Both the position numbers and the translations under genes were made by a program. From Agathobacter sp. (GTDB lineage: Bacteria; Bacillota; Clostridia; Lachnospirales; Lachnospiraceae), in assembly GCA_022772675.1 (NCBI GenBank), contig JALEZW010000069.1:1-62202 (forward strand): DNA of 62,202 nucleotides, read 5' to 3'. The notes under the pieces are model-generated. The model saw only the letters and a list, made by a program, of their open reading frames with translations. It was not told the DNA's origin and searched no databases. The stretch's first letter is position 1. Each line of letters opens with the position of its first letter. This document shows positions 1-6,861 of the stretch, piece by piece.

Positions 1-2
1 AG

Positions 3-101
3 AAGTATGCCCCAAGGGGCGGTATTGCAATTGAAGCAAGAAAAGAGTATAGTGTAACCATCAAGTCTATGCATGATACTTTGTCAGTGCATCGTTGGTG
101 A
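3..101 (+). CDS. 3' end of an unidentified gene
   Basis: An open frame enters from the left edge and stops with TGA at 99-101, giving about 32 residues that begin KYAPRGGIAIEARKEYSVTI. No start is visible, so it would be the tail of a gene lying mostly outside the window. The family is not recognised. A chance open frame of this length is also possible. Confidence 0.3.
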   Translation, partial: KYAPRGGIAIEARKEYSVTIKSMHDTLSVHRW

Positions 102-209
102 GCTCTATCCTATTTTTTCCGAAGGTAAAATTACGCGGCCAAGATACCAGAAACAGCTTGATAATATAGCTGATTTTGAATATAATAGAATTAGCTAGGA
201 GGTGTTGCT

Positions 210-452
210 ATGATCGCTGAAACCGCAACTGCAACCGAGATGCAGAATAATTTTGGAAGATATCTGAATCTTGTGATGTCCGGACAGGAAATCATTGTAA
301 CTAAGAATGGACGTGAGGTAGGACGCTTTATTCCGAAGGAAGCGGCGGTTTCTTATCTGACAGATTCCCTTATAGGAATACTGAAGGAGGATTGCTCCCT
401 TGACGAAGTTAAAACAGAAAGGTTGACGGAGAAGTATGGTTCTATTGATTGA
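210..452 (+). CDS. Phd/YefM-type antitoxin
   Basis: An 80-residue protein that fits the antitoxin of a type II toxin-antitoxin pair: the N-terminal part (EMQNNFGRYLNLVMSGQEII, then TKNGREVGRF) matches the Phd/YefM fold, in which a DNA-binding N-terminus represses the operon and the acidic C-terminus wraps the toxin. The start has a good ribosome binding site (GGAGGTG, 7 bases upstream). Its 3' end overlaps the next gene by 17 bases, the usual arrangement for coupled translation of antitoxin before toxin. Known family behaviour gives the function; the pairing with a PIN toxin is seen directly in the sequence. Confidence 0.85.
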   Translation: MIAETATATEMQNNFGRYLNLVMSGQEIIVTKNGREVGRFIPKEAAVSYLTDSLIGILKEDCSLDEVKTERLTEKYGSID

Positions 453-843
453 TGCCAATATTATTCTTGATGTTCTTCTGAATCGCCCGGATTATGTTAA
501 GGACTCAGCTTTGATCTGGAAGCTTTGTGAAACGGAGAAAGCAACAGGCTATGTTTCTGTGTTAACATTTGCTAATCTGGTCTATATCATGCGAAAGCAA
601 TTGGATCCTGAGAAAATCGAGGAAGTTTACCAAAAGCTGAGTCTGATTTTCGAGTTTGTCGATTTCAGAGTATCAGATTTGATACATGCGGCAGAACTGC
701 ACTGGAAAGATTTTGAGGATGCAGTTCAGAACGTTACGGCAGAACGTATTCACGCTGACTATATTATCACAAGGAATGTTCGAGATTTTTCACAGAGTAA
801 GGTAATGGCGTTTACACCATCCGAGTTGCTTGCGAGGATTTGA
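436..843 (+). CDS. PIN-domain toxin (VapC-like ribonuclease)
   Basis: A 135-residue single-domain PIN protein. Acidic metal-ligand positions are visible: D6 and D12 in LIDANIILDVLLN, the D92-FED-95 cluster in DFEDAVQ, and D108/D117 in ADYIITRNVRDF. PIN toxins are Mg-dependent ribonucleases that cut tRNA or other RNA and stop growth when freed from the antitoxin. The length is normal for the family and the frame is intact. It overlaps the Phd/YefM-like antitoxin gene, so the two form one type II toxin-antitoxin operon. The RNA target cannot be read from sequence. Confidence 0.85.
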   Translation: MVLLIDANIILDVLLNRPDYVKDSALIWKLCETEKATGYVSVLTFANLVYIMRKQLDPEKIEEVYQKLSLIFEFVDFRVSDLIHAAELHWKDFEDAVQNVTAERIHADYIITRNVRDFSQSKVMAFTPSELLARI

Positions 844-933
844 ACGCAGATAAGGGGCAATGCCATTATAGAAGAATTTGAAACAGAAAGAAGTCATATA
901 GAAGATACTATGATTTGTCGGTCGAAACCACCT

Positions 934-960
934 CGGGAGTATGAGGTGCCAGACACCATT
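934..960 (+). repeat. REP-like palindromic repeat, copy 1
   Basis: The core GAGGTGCCAGACACCATT is an imperfect palindrome (GGTG-CCAGA-CACC) and recurs with few changes at 12574-12600. The flanking CACCTC upstream can also pair with GAGGTG. Cores of this kind are common as dispersed repeats in Firmicutes genomes. It lies in the spacer between the PIN toxin and a broken gene. Confidence 0.5.
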
Positions 961-1004
961 AAATTTGCAGGGAAAAAAGAGAGAATTATAAAGGTGGTTA
1001 ATGG

Positions 1005-1428
1005 ATGGAAAAGTTATGGGCTTCACTCGAAAGAAAAATCGAAGAACGATTTCAGATTGCTGATCCGGAATGGGTGCAGGTCGAAATCAGTAAAAACAGC
1101 AAAATTCATGTGACCATTGTAGCTGACCACAGGATTGAAAAAGACGATGTCCGGAATCCGATTCAGAAGGAAATGAAAGAGCAGAGAGAAGTATATACCA
1201 TTGGTTTTGTTGACATTTATTCTCTGGATGAGGCAGAAGAACTTGCTGTTATAAGGTCACAGAACGTTGGAAAGGTGTGTACATGGGCAGATGGTCTGAA
1301 TGTCGATGAACAGGAAGAACCGGATTTTCCGGGAATGAATGTCATAAGCTTCTACTCCTATAAAGGTGGTGTTGGCCGTACGGTTGCACTGATTCAGACC
1401 GCCTACAATCTTGCAAGGGCAGGGAAAA
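1005..1428 (+). pseudogene. Truncated KGGVGRT-type P-loop ATPase
   Basis: About 141 residues of a larger ATPase. The C-terminal end carries the deviant Walker A motif of the ParA/MinD class, YSYKGGVGRTVALIQTAYNL (residues about 116-135), and is then cut just after LARAGK, where the first helix of the P-loop domain should continue. The Walker B and sensor regions are absent. The start has a Shine-Dalgarno-like AAGGTGG. Immediately after the break the reading frame changes and a different protein tail follows, which is what an internal deletion between or within genes would leave. KGGVGRT proteins of this type are often neighbours of defence genes. Probably not functional. Confidence 0.65.
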
Positions 1429-1429
1429 G

Positions 1430-2163
1430 GAAGAGAAGAAATTCCTGAAAAACTGAAAAATGAGGAGATTGATACAGTAGAGCAGTTGCTGTTATGCTTA
1501 AAGCAGGAGGTGTTTCCGGAAGGAGCTTATGGGATGGATGACGATGACGAACAACAGTTGCAGCCAATGGAACTCTCATCCCAGCTTAAAATATTTATTT
1601 TTATTACAGAACAGTTGATTGGCCCGGATGTGGAATCCTTCGTTGATAAAATGAAGCAGCTTCTGATGATTTTTAATAAAAAGACCGAAAGTATACAGTT
1701 TAAATTCTTAATGGAAGATTCTTTGTGGAAGAAGTATCGGGAGGAATTTGGTGAATTAAAGGGAACTGTCAAGAAGCTGCAATTGTCCGTGAGGGATGTA
1801 CGGCATTTCCTTTATGGTAATATGAATACCCGCTTGTTTGATACGTATTTAGATGCGATGAACATTCACAATGGTTTATCGGATGATATGGATAGGAAAA
1901 GTCGCCGTACTGACGAGAGGAATATTCAGTATGTCCTGGATTTGATTTTTGGAGTTTGGAAATTAGATTCTATGTACAGCGAGTCCGTTTTTGAATGTAT
2001 ATACGATTTTATGAAGCACCATCGCAGAATTTCATATAATCGTTTACTGGATGCGTTGAAGTCGGCTGCGAAGAAAGAACTGCAGATTTCTGATGAAGAA
2101 AATACAGACAGACTGATGGGGTTTGATGTGTTGGTGGAGGAGCTGGAGAAGTTAGTGGGATAA
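1430..2163 (+). pseudogene. C-terminal gene fragment, family unknown
   Basis: An open frame of about 245 residues with no proper start: it begins inside the tail of the truncated KGGVGRT ATPase, in another frame. The protein is mostly helical and charged, with an acidic stretch (DDDDEQQ) near residue 45 and no motif I recognise. The simplest reading is the surviving 3' part of a neighbouring or of the same ATPase gene after a deletion at about 1428. It ends 34 bases before the zinc-ribbon gene at 2198, so it may once have been the first gene of that operon. Confidence 0.5.
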
Positions 2164-2197
2164 AAAATTTAGATATGAGGTTGATAGAGAATATAAA

Positions 2198-2494
2198 ATG
2201 ATAAAAATAGAAAAATCATTATGTCATTGTGGTAAATGTAGTGCAAGATTTAAAGTGGAATGGGATGTTGATTATATTTCCTCTTATGAACGGAGTATGG
2301 GAGAAGAAAGCGAATATACAGGTGATGGCGAGTTTGAGTGCCCTAACTGTGGTAATGTGATTCGTGGGACTCTAAGTATTTATGAATATCCTGTTGGCTG
2401 CTTGAATTATGAGAAAATCGATGATGTTTCAGATACAGAGAACACAGAATTGAGTAGATTTGAAGAACCACTGGTTGCGTTTTATGATATATAG
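2198..2494 (+). CDS. Small zinc-ribbon protein
   Basis: A 98-residue protein with two cysteine pairs suited to one zinc ion: CHCGKC near residue 9-14 and CPNC at about residue 48-51 (FECPNCGNVI). The rest is acidic. No start with a strong ribosome binding site is seen (GATAGAGAATATAAA precedes it). It lies 8 bases upstream of an AAA ATPase gene and is probably co-transcribed with it. Zinc ribbons of this size often bind nucleic acid or serve as specificity subunits; that role here is inference from the context of an ATPase plus nuclease pair. Confidence 0.6.
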   Translation: MIKIEKSLCHCGKCSARFKVEWDVDYISSYERSMGEESEYTGDGEFECPNCGNVIRGTLSIYEYPVGCLNYEKIDDVSDTENTELSRFEEPLVAFYDI

Positions 2495-2502
2495 GTGGAT
2501 GA

Positions 2503-3924
2503 ATGAAAGTAATAATTGAAAACTGGGAACCAATTGAAAAGTGTGAATACAATCTGGATAAATCAGTATCCGTCACATATGGTGAGAATAATATCGGAAA
2601 ATCATATGCTATGCAATTGATTTATTTGTATTTAAAAAATTTGATTTTTTTTGCAAAGCGTCAACTTAAATTTAAATATTATTATTTTGGAGCCGAGGAT
2701 TCAGTTGTAAGGGAACTGGTCATAAAGTTTGCAGAAAATGAAACAACGAATGAAAAAGATATTACGCAAAATTTGATCGATATTTTTTCTTCTATACTAG
2801 AAGAGGATGTTTTAAGTGAGCTGGAAAATTCCTTGAGGAATACATTTGGCACCTATGATAGTATTATCATGAAAAATCCGATAGTTACTATTGAGATAAG
2901 TGAGAGAATATCCTGTATTTTTGATATGAAAGACAGGAAAATTCAGTCATCCATAACCGTGAAACCAGTCTTTTTGAAAAAAACAAATTCCAATTTCCAT
3001 AAATCCCGTGATGGAAAAAGAAGAATGGATATCTATGTGTTTGATAGAAATCAAGTTAGTTCTGCGATTGATCTGATCAAAGAAAAAATATATGAGATTA
3101 TAAGATTTTTTGCGACTGAATTACTTTCCAGAATACAGGGAGTATATTTCTTACCGGCTTCGAGATCGGGAATTTATACAGGAATGAGTTCTTTCGGACC
3201 GATACTGGCGGAATTGTCAAAGAACAGAGCATATATTAGGGGAACGATTCAGATTCCAAGTATTTCAGAACCGATTTCTGATTACTATATGGAGTTATCT
3301 ACCATACGGCTGAAACAAGAAAATTTCTGTGCCGATATAGCGGAAGAAATAGAACAAATAGTGCTTAATGGCGAAGTTCTTTTTGATACGAAAAAGAAAA
3401 CAATATTATATAAAAGTAATGACACCGAGCAGTGTATGGAGATGAAGGACGTTTCATCAATGGTTTCAGAAATATCACCAATTACAGCGTATTTAAAATA
3501 TATTGTTCGTCTGGACTGGCCATTTTATAGAATAAAGAATGATCATGAAGAAGATCATCAGTCTTCTGTTATGATTTTTATAGAAGAACCGGAGGCACAC
3601 TTACATCCGGAAAATCAGGTGAAATTGATGAAAATATTTACAAAATTAGCGAAAAAACCTGTAAAGCTGTTTATGGCATCTCACAGCAATTATGTGTTTA
3701 ATGAATTGAATAATCGATTATTGGCAGGAGAGTTGGGCAGAGATGAGTATGCTCCGGTTTTAATGAAATACAAAGATGGGAAGAGTAGTACGTATGATAT
3801 GAAGATTGATGCTTTCGGGGTAGATGACGATAATTTTCAGGATGTTTCAGAGAACATTCTGGAAGAACGTGAAATGCTAATCAACAATATTGTTCAGAAG
3901 ATGGAAGAAATGGAAGAAATATGA
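2503..3924 (+). CDS. AAA/ABC-type ATPase of a putative defence operon
   Basis: A 473-residue ATPase of the AAA_15/AAA_21 (SMC/ABC-like) kind. Walker A is GENNIGKS at residues 27-34; Walker B with the ABC-type extension is IFIEEPEAHLHPENQ at about 359-373; a switch histidine follows in MASHSNYV at about 391-398. The central part (about 60-350) is unlike anything I recognise and holds a coiled, basic region. Related ATPases power the sensor half of two-gene defence systems such as Septu, PARIS and Gabija. The stop overlaps the start of the next gene (ATGA), which encodes a nuclease-like protein, so a complex of the two is likely. System name not assigned. Confidence 0.75.
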   Translation: MKVIIENWEPIEKCEYNLDKSVSVTYGENNIGKSYAMQLIYLYLKNLIFFAKRQLKFKYYYFGAEDSVVRELVIKFAENETTNEKDITQNLIDIFSSILEEDVLSELENSLRNTFGTYDSIIMKNPIVTIEISERISCIFDMKDRKIQSSITVKPVFLKKTNSNFHKSRDGKRRMDIYVFDRNQVSSAIDLIKEKIYEIIRFFATELLSRIQGVYFLPASRSGIYTGMSSFGPILAELSKNRAYIRGTIQIPSISEPISDYYMELSTIRLKQENFCADIAEEIEQIVLNGEVLFDTKKKTILYKSNDTEQCMEMKDVSSMVSEISPITAYLKYIVRLDWPFYRIKNDHEEDHQSSVMIFIEEPEAHLHPENQVKLMKIFTKLAKKPVKLFMASHSNYVFNELNNRLLAGELGRDEYAPVLMKYKDGKSSTYDMKIDAFGVDDDNFQDVSENILEEREMLINNIVQKMEEMEEI

Positions 3925-4496
3925 TCCAAAAAATAACGAATGACTCAAGGCTAGAAAAATATACACGGCATCGCATTGAAGATGCAGGGATAGAAGTTGA
4001 GGTTGAAGAGACACTGACCGAAAATGAATACATTGGTATCAAAGTAGATGACTACTACATGGGATTAAAATTACAGGGAGAAACACCAAAAGCCGTGGAT
4101 TATATTGTTGCGGTTGATTGCGACTGTGATAATTATGCCCTTTACATTATGGAATTTAAGAATACAAGAAGTCCTGGAGAATTTACGTCATCATCTGTAA
4201 GGGAGAAATTTGATACAGCAATTAACCGGTTTATGAAAAAGGACTTCAAAGAAATATTTGATAATGACAGATTTAAATATAAAGGGATAAAATTGTATTT
4301 AGTTACGACTGCGTACCGAGATGCCATGAAGTATGGTAACTATGAAGAATATGTTCGAATCAAGAAGATAGTCGAGAATAAAGATACTTTGAGAAATGAT
4401 TTATATTTATCAGTAAAGCCGTTTTATTTTAGAGGGCATCTTTTAAGGATTCAGAGAGAGATTCCACCCAATCCGATTATACGGAAGATTCACTGA
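3921..4496 (+). CDS. Putative PD-(D/E)xK-like nuclease partner
   Basis: A 191-residue protein translated in a 4-base overlap with the ATPase gene. Residues about 59-80 hold a pattern expected of a PD-(D/E)xK nuclease core: an aspartate in VDYIVAVD (D60), a beta hairpin, then the E-x-K signature MEFKNTR (E78, K80), followed by a helix with basic residues (REKFDTAINRFM). If this is right it would be the effector of the upstream ATPase. The assignment rests on this motif only, and no family name can be given. An immunity or substrate-binding subunit with a chance ExK is the alternative. Confidence 0.5.
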   Translation: MIQKITNDSRLEKYTRHRIEDAGIEVEVEETLTENEYIGIKVDDYYMGLKLQGETPKAVDYIVAVDCDCDNYALYIMEFKNTRSPGEFTSSSVREKFDTAINRFMKKDFKEIFDNDRFKYKGIKLYLVTTAYRDAMKYGNYEEYVRIKKIVENKDTLRNDLYLSVKPFYFRGHLLRIQREIPPNPIIRKIH

Positions 4497-4596
4497 TAAA
4501 TATTTATTGGTAGGGATGTGTTTGTATGTGGATTCTTAACACCCTAGGCAATGCCATTTAGCTCCGTGTTCGATTTTTTGTTCGGGGATCCAAAAT

Positions 4597-5037
4597 ATGA
4601 ATGATAAAGAAGAATTAATAAAAGTTGGAAAATATAATCTTGAGTTTAATGATATTTTGGGAATAAATATTGACGAACTAGAAATATTCAGATCAAAAGG
4701 TCTGCCTTCACACATGGTTAAGCGGAAGCATTTTAAATGTTTAAAGTATATAGATTACATACCGGATATTATCTTAGATCCTGATTATATAGGGATAAAT
4801 CCTAACGAGCCAGAGGTTAGCATAGAACTTGTTAAAAGGTATACAGATAATGTTATGATTGGAATTAAATTGGATACAGACGGAAACTATTTATATGTTT
4901 CAACCATGCATGATGTACAAGAGTCTAAAATTCCAAGACGATTACATAGTGGAAGACTTAAAGAATTTTCTACGTTAGTACAGAAAGATGCTGCCGATGA
5001 TATAGAAAAGTTCATTGACAACACGGAAAAACAATAG
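4597..5037 (+). CDS. PBECR3-like barnase/EndoU/RelE-superfamily nuclease
   Basis: A 146-residue protein that I recognise as the PBECR3 kind of domain (phage barnase-EndoU-colicin E5/D-RelE-like nuclease). Typical segments are GLPSHMVKRKH (about residue 35), the CLKYIDYIPDIILDPDYIG stretch, IELVKRYTDNVMIGIKLD, and the C-terminal SKIPRRLHSGRLKEF with its histidine and arginines. Domains of this group occur in phage proteins, polymorphic toxins and mobile elements and are predicted RNases. The gene stands alone, about 100 bases after the ATPase/nuclease pair, with a poor ribosome binding site (GGGGATCC). No obvious immunity gene follows. Confidence 0.65.
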   Translation: MNDKEELIKVGKYNLEFNDILGINIDELEIFRSKGLPSHMVKRKHFKCLKYIDYIPDIILDPDYIGINPNEPEVSIELVKRYTDNVMIGIKLDTDGNYLYVSTMHDVQESKIPRRLHSGRLKEFSTLVQKDAADDIEKFIDNTEKQ

Positions 5038-5360
5038 TATAGTATAATTATAAAAAGAATATGATAGTAATAAGCATAATTATTTTGAGGTCGGAAATGG
5101 TTCCCGACACACTCTGAAAAGAGTACCTGAGATGATGGATACACCGCCCATCCAAAATGATTATGCTTTTATTATATATGACAAGTGGTGCCAGACCCTA
5201 CGAACACAATATGAACAAAATTGAACCTATTGTCAGATAATTTTAAAGGGCAGATTCGTATACCCGCCGATAAATTGAATGATCCATAAATAAAAGATTC
5301 CTGAATAACGATAAAGTTACTTCGCTGTGAACTATAAAACTTGTTTTCGAATGTTTGTTC

Positions 5361-5389
5361 TTGCCTGATGAGAAGTAATATGATAAGAT
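5361..5389 (+). promoter_or_regulatory. Sigma-A promoter of the type I toxin mRNA
   Basis: TTGCCT, 17-base spacer, TAAGAT. Transcription would begin near 5396, just before the left arm of the inverted repeat that brackets the small toxin gene. Confidence 0.55.
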
Positions 5390-5410
5390 AAATAAGTCTC
5401 TAAAGAGACA

Positions 5411-5441
5411 AGGTGCTACCATAACGGTAGGCGGCTGGCCC
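5411..5441 (+). repeat. Left arm of the inverted repeat bracketing the type I TA locus
   Basis: AGGTGCTACC (5411-5420) followed by GGCTGGCCC (5433-5441). Its partner is GGGGCTAGCC (5701-5710) and GGTAGCACC (5718-5726). GGTGCTACC and GGTAGCACC are perfect reverse complements. The antisense RNA therefore starts with almost the same sequence as the toxin mRNA leader, as in par-type toxin-antitoxin loci where repeats start RNA-RNA pairing. Confidence 0.7.
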
Positions 5442-5450
5442 TTCTGAATA

Positions 5451-5490
5451 AGGAGGGATGTAATAAAAGCCCTCCTGGAAGAAAGGAGGG
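5451..5490 (+). promoter_or_regulatory. Leader hairpin hiding the toxin ribosome binding site
   Basis: CCCTCCT (5470-5476) can pair with the toxin Shine-Dalgarno AGGAGGG (5484-5490) across a 7-base loop, or instead with an upstream AGGAGGG (5451-5457). The two pairings are mutually exclusive, so this leader can switch between a closed and an open ribosome binding site. Confidence 0.6.
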
Positions 5491-5500
5491 TGGTGCGATT

Positions 5501-5653
5501 ATGATGATGGATTACATAACACTGGCAGAATTTATTCTTGCAGTTTTTGGAACCGGAGTTGCAGTTGGAAAGATTGTGGAGAAAATCGAAAGATTGGAAC
5601 GCAAGAAAGAAGATGAAGAACATAATAGCACAAGCAAAAACGACCGCCGTTAG
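5501..5653 (+). CDS. Small hydrophobic type I toxin (Fst/holin-like)
   Basis: A 50-residue peptide, below the size usually annotated. Residues about 8-25 (LAEFILAVFGTGVAVGK) form one short membrane segment, followed by a highly charged tail (KIERLERKKEDEE). This is the layout of Fst/TxpA-like and holin-like toxins, which insert in the membrane. Three ATG codons stand in a row; the first lies 10 bases after the strong AGGAGGG. The gene sits between inverted-repeat arms, has its own promoter, and faces a convergent promoter for an antisense RNA that overlaps its 3' end. The locus design is the strongest evidence; sequence identity to a named toxin is not established. Confidence 0.65.
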   Translation: MMMDYITLAEFILAVFGTGVAVGKIVEKIERLERKKEDEEHNSTSKNDRR

Positions 5654-5729
5654 ATCCCTGGAAAGATTACGACAGTCGTTATGACTTAGAAATTAATTTA
5701 GGGGCTAGCCATCTATCGGTAGCACCTTT
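5632..5729 (-). ncRNA. Predicted antisense RNA antitoxin
   Basis: From a minus-strand promoter at 5737-5765, transcription would start near 5729 and read through the right inverted-repeat arm. A terminator lies 50-90 bases on: on the minus strand ACGACTGTCG pairs with CGGCGGTCGT (arms 5640-5649 and 5670-5679) and is followed by TTTTT (5636-5640). The RNA of about 95 bases overlaps the last codons and 3' region of the toxin mRNA, as RNA II overlaps RNA I in the pAD1 par system. Ends are inferred from the promoter and terminator only. Confidence 0.6.
5701..5726 (-). repeat. Right arm of the inverted repeat bracketing the type I TA locus
   Basis: Contains GGGGCTAGCC and GGTAGCACC, complementary to the left arm at 5411-5441 with one mismatch in the GGCTGGCCC part. 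On the minus strand this is the 5' end of the predicted antisense RNA. Confidence 0.7.
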
Positions 5730-5736
5730 CGATATT

Positions 5737-5765
5737 ATATTAGCATCTTACAATTTATATGTCAA
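5737..5765 (-). promoter_or_regulatory. Convergent promoter for the antisense RNA
   Basis: Read on the minus strand: TTGACA (5760-5765), 17-base spacer, TAATAT (5737-5742), with an overlapping TATAAT at 5734-5739. The perfect -35 box facing the toxin gene strongly supports a convergent transcript. Confidence 0.6.
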
Positions 5766-5814
5766 TCCCAAGGCACACTAAAAATGTTAACTTCTATCTG
5801 AGGGTCAGACCACT

Positions 5815-6249
5815 TTGCGAGAAACAATTATTACCAATAAGTTATGGGAAGATACCGCTCTTATTGACGAGTACATATCTTCCTCAGATTCACTGAATCA
5901 AAATGACAAAGTTCAGATAATGATGTGGAAAGATTATTCTCTTTATGACAAATTTATCGTCGACCGCCATCTCAAAGATGGCTTAATATTTATTTCTCTA
6001 CAAACAGAGAAGGTATACCTGGTAAAAGGGATTTATTCATCAATGAGAGAAATGTTGGAGGGACTTCCTATGCCACATGTAGTCATGGCAACACTAATCC
6101 CATTTAAAAATGTAATCATTCATGATGGTATTGTAATGCCCTACGGAATAACATTGGGAAAAAATATGTCGGATCAGTCAAAAGAATTATATCGTTCCGC
6201 CAAAGCCAATAACGAGATAATAAAATCTGTCCCACAAGACAAACCGTAG
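5815..6249 (+). CDS. Hypothetical protein, probably 5'-truncated
   Basis: About 144 residues with no good ATG: the only in-frame candidate near the left end is TTG at 5815, preceded by GAGGG, and the frame is open only back to a stop at 5788. The C-terminal half (MPHVVMATLIPFKNVIIHDGIVMPYGITLG, ending in RSAKANNEIIKSVPQ when read in pieces) resembles the tail of longer uncharacterised clostridial proteins, which suggests the 5' part has been lost. No catalytic motif is visible. It is followed directly by a perfect 14-bp hairpin. Confidence 0.5.
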   Translation: MRETIITNKLWEDTALIDEYISSSDSLNQNDKVQIMMWKDYSLYDKFIVDRHLKDGLIFISLQTEKVYLVKGIYSSMREMLEGLPMPHVVMATLIPFKNVIIHDGIVMPYGITLGKNMSDQSKELYRSAKANNEIIKSVPQDKP

Positions 6250-6268
6250 CAATCGCTACGGTTTGTCT
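6237..6268 (+). terminator. Perfect 14-bp hairpin after the hypothetical gene
   Basis: AGACAAACCGTAGC pairs perfectly with GCTACGGTTTGTCT around an AATC loop; the left arm overlaps the stop codon. No run of T follows, so termination may need other factors, or the hairpin may act on mRNA stability. Confidence 0.6.
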
Positions 6269-6341
6269 GCATCAATTATTCTGTGAATAGTAACAATTAA
6301 TATACTAATTTTCCTTTATTTTTCAAGGTTTTAAAGCAGTT

Positions 6342-6706
6342 TTTGATGTGGGAAGTTTGAGTTATTATTGCACAAATAGTGAAGCACTTGAAGATGTCAG
6401 AGTGGAACTGAACGCATGTGGCATCGAATATCCGCAAATGAAACTGATGGATATGTGTATGTGACAGGTGGCTTCTGAGGATGAAAAATTCCCGGAGAAG
6501 TAGCGTGAAACCGAGCATTTTTATGACCGCCTTGAGCTTATGGCAGGAGCAGAGGAAATGTTCCACCGGATTTATGATGCTTTCGGGGATAAATGCGAAA
6601 TTCTTTCCGGTGTGCCGAAAGCCAGAAGGGGTGTCGTGACTGCAGGTGAGGATCAGATCCGGTGGGTGAGCAGGCTTCTTTCGGATCAGATTGTGGTCAA
6701 CATTGT
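6342..6706 (+). pseudogene. Degraded fragment ending in a 5'-nucleotidase (NT5C-like) segment
   Basis: One frame runs through two in-frame stops (TGA at 6462, TAG at 6501). The first part, with ALEDVRVELNACGIEYPQ, is of unknown family and could come from a mobile element. The second part (FYDRLELMAGAEEMFHRIYD, then CEILSGVPKARRGVVTAGED and VVNIVYRE) resembles the C-terminal region of HAD-type 5'(3')-deoxyribonucleotidase-like proteins common in Lachnospiraceae. The catalytic DxD motif at the N-terminus is missing. It breaks off at about 6706, where a rhodanese fragment starts in another frame. A deletion product. Confidence 0.55.
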
Positions 6707-6707
6707 T

Positions 6708-6850
6708 TACCGGGAGCCATCTGTATCCCGAATGAGACGATTGGCTCTGAGAAGGTTCCGGAGCTTGCAGATAAGGATCAGTTGATCATGGTTTACTGCC
6801 GCTCCGGCAACCGAAGCAAGCAGGCGGCGGAGTCAGTGAAATGGAAGAAA
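6708..6850 (+). pseudogene. Rhodanese-domain fragment
   Basis: In the frame shifted by one from the nucleotidase fragment, about 45 residues match a rhodanese core: PGAICIPNETIG, then VPELADKDQLIMVYCRSGNR with the active-site cysteine loop CRSGNR, and SKQAAE. Both ends are missing: the upstream half with the conserved aspartate and the C-terminal helix. It runs directly into the start of the DUF4317 gene. Sulfurtransferase activity is not expected from this remnant. Confidence 0.65.
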
Positions 6851-6861
6851 AGGAGAATAAA

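Noticed and set aside
854..4560. Repeated GGCAATGCCATT at 854 and 4549
   Set aside because: Only 12 bases with no longer homology or palindrome extension; chance cannot be excluded.
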